A stretch of 64,000 nt of DNA from positions 248,001 to 312,000 of the forward strand of contig CAXXGM010000003.1 of the NCBI GenBank assembly GCA_963677325.2. The letters are read 5' to 3'. A program made the position numbers and the translations under genes. The DNA is from G963677325 sp963677325 (lineage in GTDB: Bacteria > Bacteroidota > Bacteroidia > Bacteroidales > Prolixibacteraceae). The notes under the pieces are model-generated. The model was not told the DNA's origin and did no database searches. It worked only from the letters and a program-made list of their open reading frames with translations. Positions 61,941 to 64,000 of the stretch are shown here, piece by piece (positions within the stretch are counted from its first letter, which is position 1; every line of letters starts with the position of its first letter).

Positions 61941-63359
61941 ATGGATTCAAAGTCAAATTCCAGACGATCGTTTTTAAAACAAGCCATGCTGCTCTCTGCT
62001 GCGACAGCTCTTCCGACGATTATCACCAAAGCATCAGGAAGACCGGCGCCTTCGGATAAAGTTAATCTGGCCTGCATCGGAATAGGTAACCAGGGCGGAG
62101 CGGATGTTATGTCTTTTGCAAATACCGGTCTCGCCAATTTCGTAGCCTTTTGTGATGTGGATATGGGCGCTCCACAAACTTTAGAGGTATTAAAGAAATT
62201 TCCTAACGTTCCCCGCTTCCAGGATTTCAGGAAGATGTTTGACAAAAATGGGAAATCAAATCGATGCAGTATCAGTCGGCGTTCCCGATCATTCACACTT
62301 CCCCATTGTCATGATGGCTCTTGCTCTTGGGAAATCATGTGTATGTTGAAAAACCAATGGCTCGAACATTTAATGAAGTTGAATTGATGATGAAAGCAGC
62401 CAGGAAACATCCCAATGTGGTTACGCAAATGGGAAACCAGGGTCATTCCGAGGCCAATTATTTTCAGTTTAAGGCATGGGTAGAGGCTGGAATCATCAAA
62501 GATGTTACAGCCATCACGGCTCACATGAACTCTCCCCGCCGCTGGCATGGATGGGATCCCAATATCAAAAGTTTTCCTTCTGCAGAACCCATTCCTGAAA
62601 CCCTTGACTGGGATACGTGGTTGGGTGTAACTCAAAAGCACGACTACAATAAGAATTTTGTAAACGGACAATGGCGTTGCTGGTATGATTTTGGGATGGG
62701 TGCTCTTGGTGACTGGGGAGCTCACATCCTGGATACAGCCCATCAATTTTTGGATCTGGGCCTTCCTTATGAAATCAATATGCTCAAGGCAGAAGGTCAT
62801 AATTCGTTCTTCTATCCGATGTCCTCGACCATATTATTCAAATTTCCTGAAAGAGGTAAAATGCCTGCGGTGGATGTAACCTGGTACGATGGACTGAACA
62901 ATATCCCTTCTGTCCCAGATGGTTACGGGGTCTCTGAACTGGATCCCAACATTCCTCCTACAGGACAGGGGAAGATCCAGCCTTCAAAACTGAATCCCGG
63001 CAAGGAGATCTACAGCAAGGAACTTACATTTAAAGGAGGTTCTCACGGTAGTACCCTTTCCATCATCCCAGCTGAAAAGCGAAAGAGATGGAACCCAAAC
63101 TTCCTGAAGTGCCGAAGAGTCCTTCCAATCATTATGCAAATTACCTGCTCGCCTGCATGGGTAAAGAAAAAACACGCTCTCCTTTGAAATTGCTGGACCC
63201 CTAAGCCAGGTATTTACCTTAGGCGTGATGGCTCAGAAGCTTAACACAAAACTCCTGTTTGACAGAAAGACGAAACAGATTACCAATAATAAACTGGCCA
63301 ATCAGTTCTTGGTTGGACTTCCTCCAAGAAAAGGCTGGGAACAGTTCTATAAGGTTTAG
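61941..63359 (+). pseudogene. Tat-exported Gfo/Idh/MocA oxidoreductase, frame broken by four indels
   Basis: The N-terminus carries a twin-arginine signal (NSRRSFLKQAMLLSAATALPT). The Rossmann domain (VNLACIGIGNQGGADVM) is followed in the next frame by IDAVSVGVPDHSHF and then EKPMARTFNEVELMMKAA (conserved EKP), WRCWYDFGMGALGDWGAHILD with the catalytic-region Asp-His, and a C-terminal GPLSQVFTLGVMAQKL segment. Four single-base changes break the frame: extra A near 62244, extra G near 62331, missing A near 63078 and missing T near 63181, all in homopolymers. With these repaired the protein would have about 473 residues. Such proteins oxidise or isomerise sugars in the periplasm. Confidence 0.85.
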
Positions 63360-63370
63360 GTTAGGCTTTA

Positions 63371-63554
63371 TTTAGGCTTTAGGCTTTAGGCTTTAGGCTG
63401 AAGGAGGGGGCGGCAGTATCAGAAGGCTTAAGGCTATGGACTTTAGGCGGAAGGGAGCCCAGGAGCGTTAGCTGTATAATGTGGGACAAAGATTGCACAG
63501 CTAACGTTGTTCTGATGCGCTCTCCTTAAGCCTATAGCCTATAGCCTAAAGCCT
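63371..63554. repeat. Large imperfect palindrome with period-7 arms (TTTAGGC)
   Basis: Four perfect TTTAGGC heptamers (63371-63398) form the left arm and CCTATAG, CCTATAG, CCTAAAG, CCT (63531-63554) the right arm, roughly complementary. Inside lie a second AGGCTTA/AGGCTAT stretch and a 10-bp inverted repeat CGTTAGCTGT/ACAGCTAACG (63466-63475 / 63497-63506). It fills the space between the Gfo/Idh stop codon and the convergent response regulator gene and may act as a bidirectional terminator. Confidence 0.75.
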
Positions 63555-63557
63555 CTT

Positions 63558-63983
63558 TCATACAGTCTCCAGACAATATTTATCAAGTAATTCACTCAGC
63601 ATTTCTGTATCAAGGGGTTTGTTGATAAATTCCTTTACAACTCCGGTTTCCAGGGCCTTAAATTCTTCATTCGGATCAGTTGAGGAGGTAAGCATAATGA
63701 TTACAATCTTTCCCCAAAGATTTTCATCTTTCTTCTTTAATTCATTAAGAAATTCAAATCCATTCATACGGGGCATATTTATATCAAGGAAGATGAAGTC
63801 CGGCAGGGGATATTTGGCTACAAGATCAGGCTCAAAAGTTTTGGCAATATACATCAAGGCATCCTCCCCGCTAATGACAGCATTTACCTGATTGCAGAAA
63901 CCGGAGTCCTTAATAATATAACTGTGATAAAAATTATCAGCTTCATTATCATCCACCAGCAAAATACAATTTACTCTTTTCAT
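63558..63983 (-). CDS. CheY-like single-domain response regulator
   Basis: The 141-residue protein consists of a receiver domain only. Asp11-Asp12 (LVDDNEADNFYH) form the acidic pocket, Asp67 in FIFLDINMPRMNGFEFL is the phosphoacceptor, Thr/Ser in IIMLTSS is the switch residue and Lys in FINKPLD is conserved. No output domain follows, so it acts by protein-protein contact, as in chemotaxis or phosphorelay branches of hybrid systems. No kinase is visible before the window ends. It reads towards the Gfo/Idh gene. Confidence 0.92.
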   Translation of the reverse strand: MKRVNCILLVDDNEADNFYHSYIIKDSGFCNQVNAVISGEDALMYIAKTFEPDLVAKYPLPDFIFLDINMPRMNGFEFLNELKKKDENLWGKIVIIMLTSSTDPNEEFKALETGVVKEFINKPLDTEMLSELLDKYCLETV

Positions 63984-64000
63984 AAATTAACTGACAAACA

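Noticed and set aside
220..63554. CRISPR arrays
   Set aside because: The repeats are 7-11 bp direct tandem units without spacers, and no cas genes are present.

Overview
The window looks like a low-GC chromosomal segment of a Bacteroidota bacterium, probably class Bacteroidia. The clearest signs are promoters with a TTG -33 box 18-19 bp upstream of a TAnnTTTG -7 box (before the tRNA and before tatA), a GSCFA protein, LytTR-type two-component pairs, a TlpA-like thiol-disulfide lipoprotein, a Tat-exported Gfo/Idh oxidoreductase and a GH57/GT/debranching/phosphorylase glycogen cluster. The order cannot be fixed from this sequence alone.

Layout. 0-8.6 kb: tail of an SGNH hydrolase, tRNA-Val(GAC), a lipoprotein, tcdA, cysK with a double palindromic operator, an orphan LuxR-type response regulator, then M23 peptidase-dxr-rseP and tatA. 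8.9-16.7 kb (minus): histidine kinase, LytTR regulator, DoxX-like protein, TolC, RND adaptor and RND pump, a self-contained efflux locus. 17-24.7 kb: PatB-type C-S lyase, a truncated and an intact TlpA-like gene, a second LytS/LytTR pair, comB and pgeF. 24.8-33 kb: surface-polysaccharide genes (three GT4 glycosyltransferases, two methyltransferases, and a WbpE/WbpD/WbpB-like cassette for a diacetamido-uronic acid). 33-39.9 kb: metallophosphoesterase lipoprotein, a complete IS4-family element with 22-bp inverted repeats and 10-bp target duplication, an IS630 remnant, a three-domain esterase-like protein and another lipoprotein. 40.3-44.9 kb: an AT-rich restriction-modification island (Vsr, C5 methyltransferase, NgoFVII-like PLD nuclease, Z1-domain ATPase). 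45.5-49.1 kb (minus): a polysaccharide flippase and dnaG, both broken by single-base indels. 49.7-58.2 kb (minus): GSCFA, debranching enzyme, glycogen synthase-like GT, GH57 and alpha-glucan phosphorylase. 58.6-63.4 kb: GH78 rhamnosidase, SASA esterase and a Gfo/Idh gene with four indels. A CheY-like regulator ends the window.

How the genes work together. The glycogen block carries synthesis, debranching and phosphorolysis functions in one orientation. The polysaccharide block supplies a rare sugar plus transferases; the flippase 12 kb further on may belong with it, separated by the IS and restriction genes. The rhamnosidase, esterase and Gfo/Idh genes look like a small glycan-utilisation set.

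The best candidates for something new are the four-gene restriction island with its paired TTTCA-N14-TGAAA sites, and two classes of short tandem repeats with fixed periods (7 bp and 11 bp) whose sequences differ from locus to locus. They sit in intergenic gaps and, in one case, inside a glycosyltransferase reading frame. Three genes including essential dnaG carry +1/-1 indels, mostly in homopolymers, which points to local sequence error and should be kept in mind when calling pseudogenes here.
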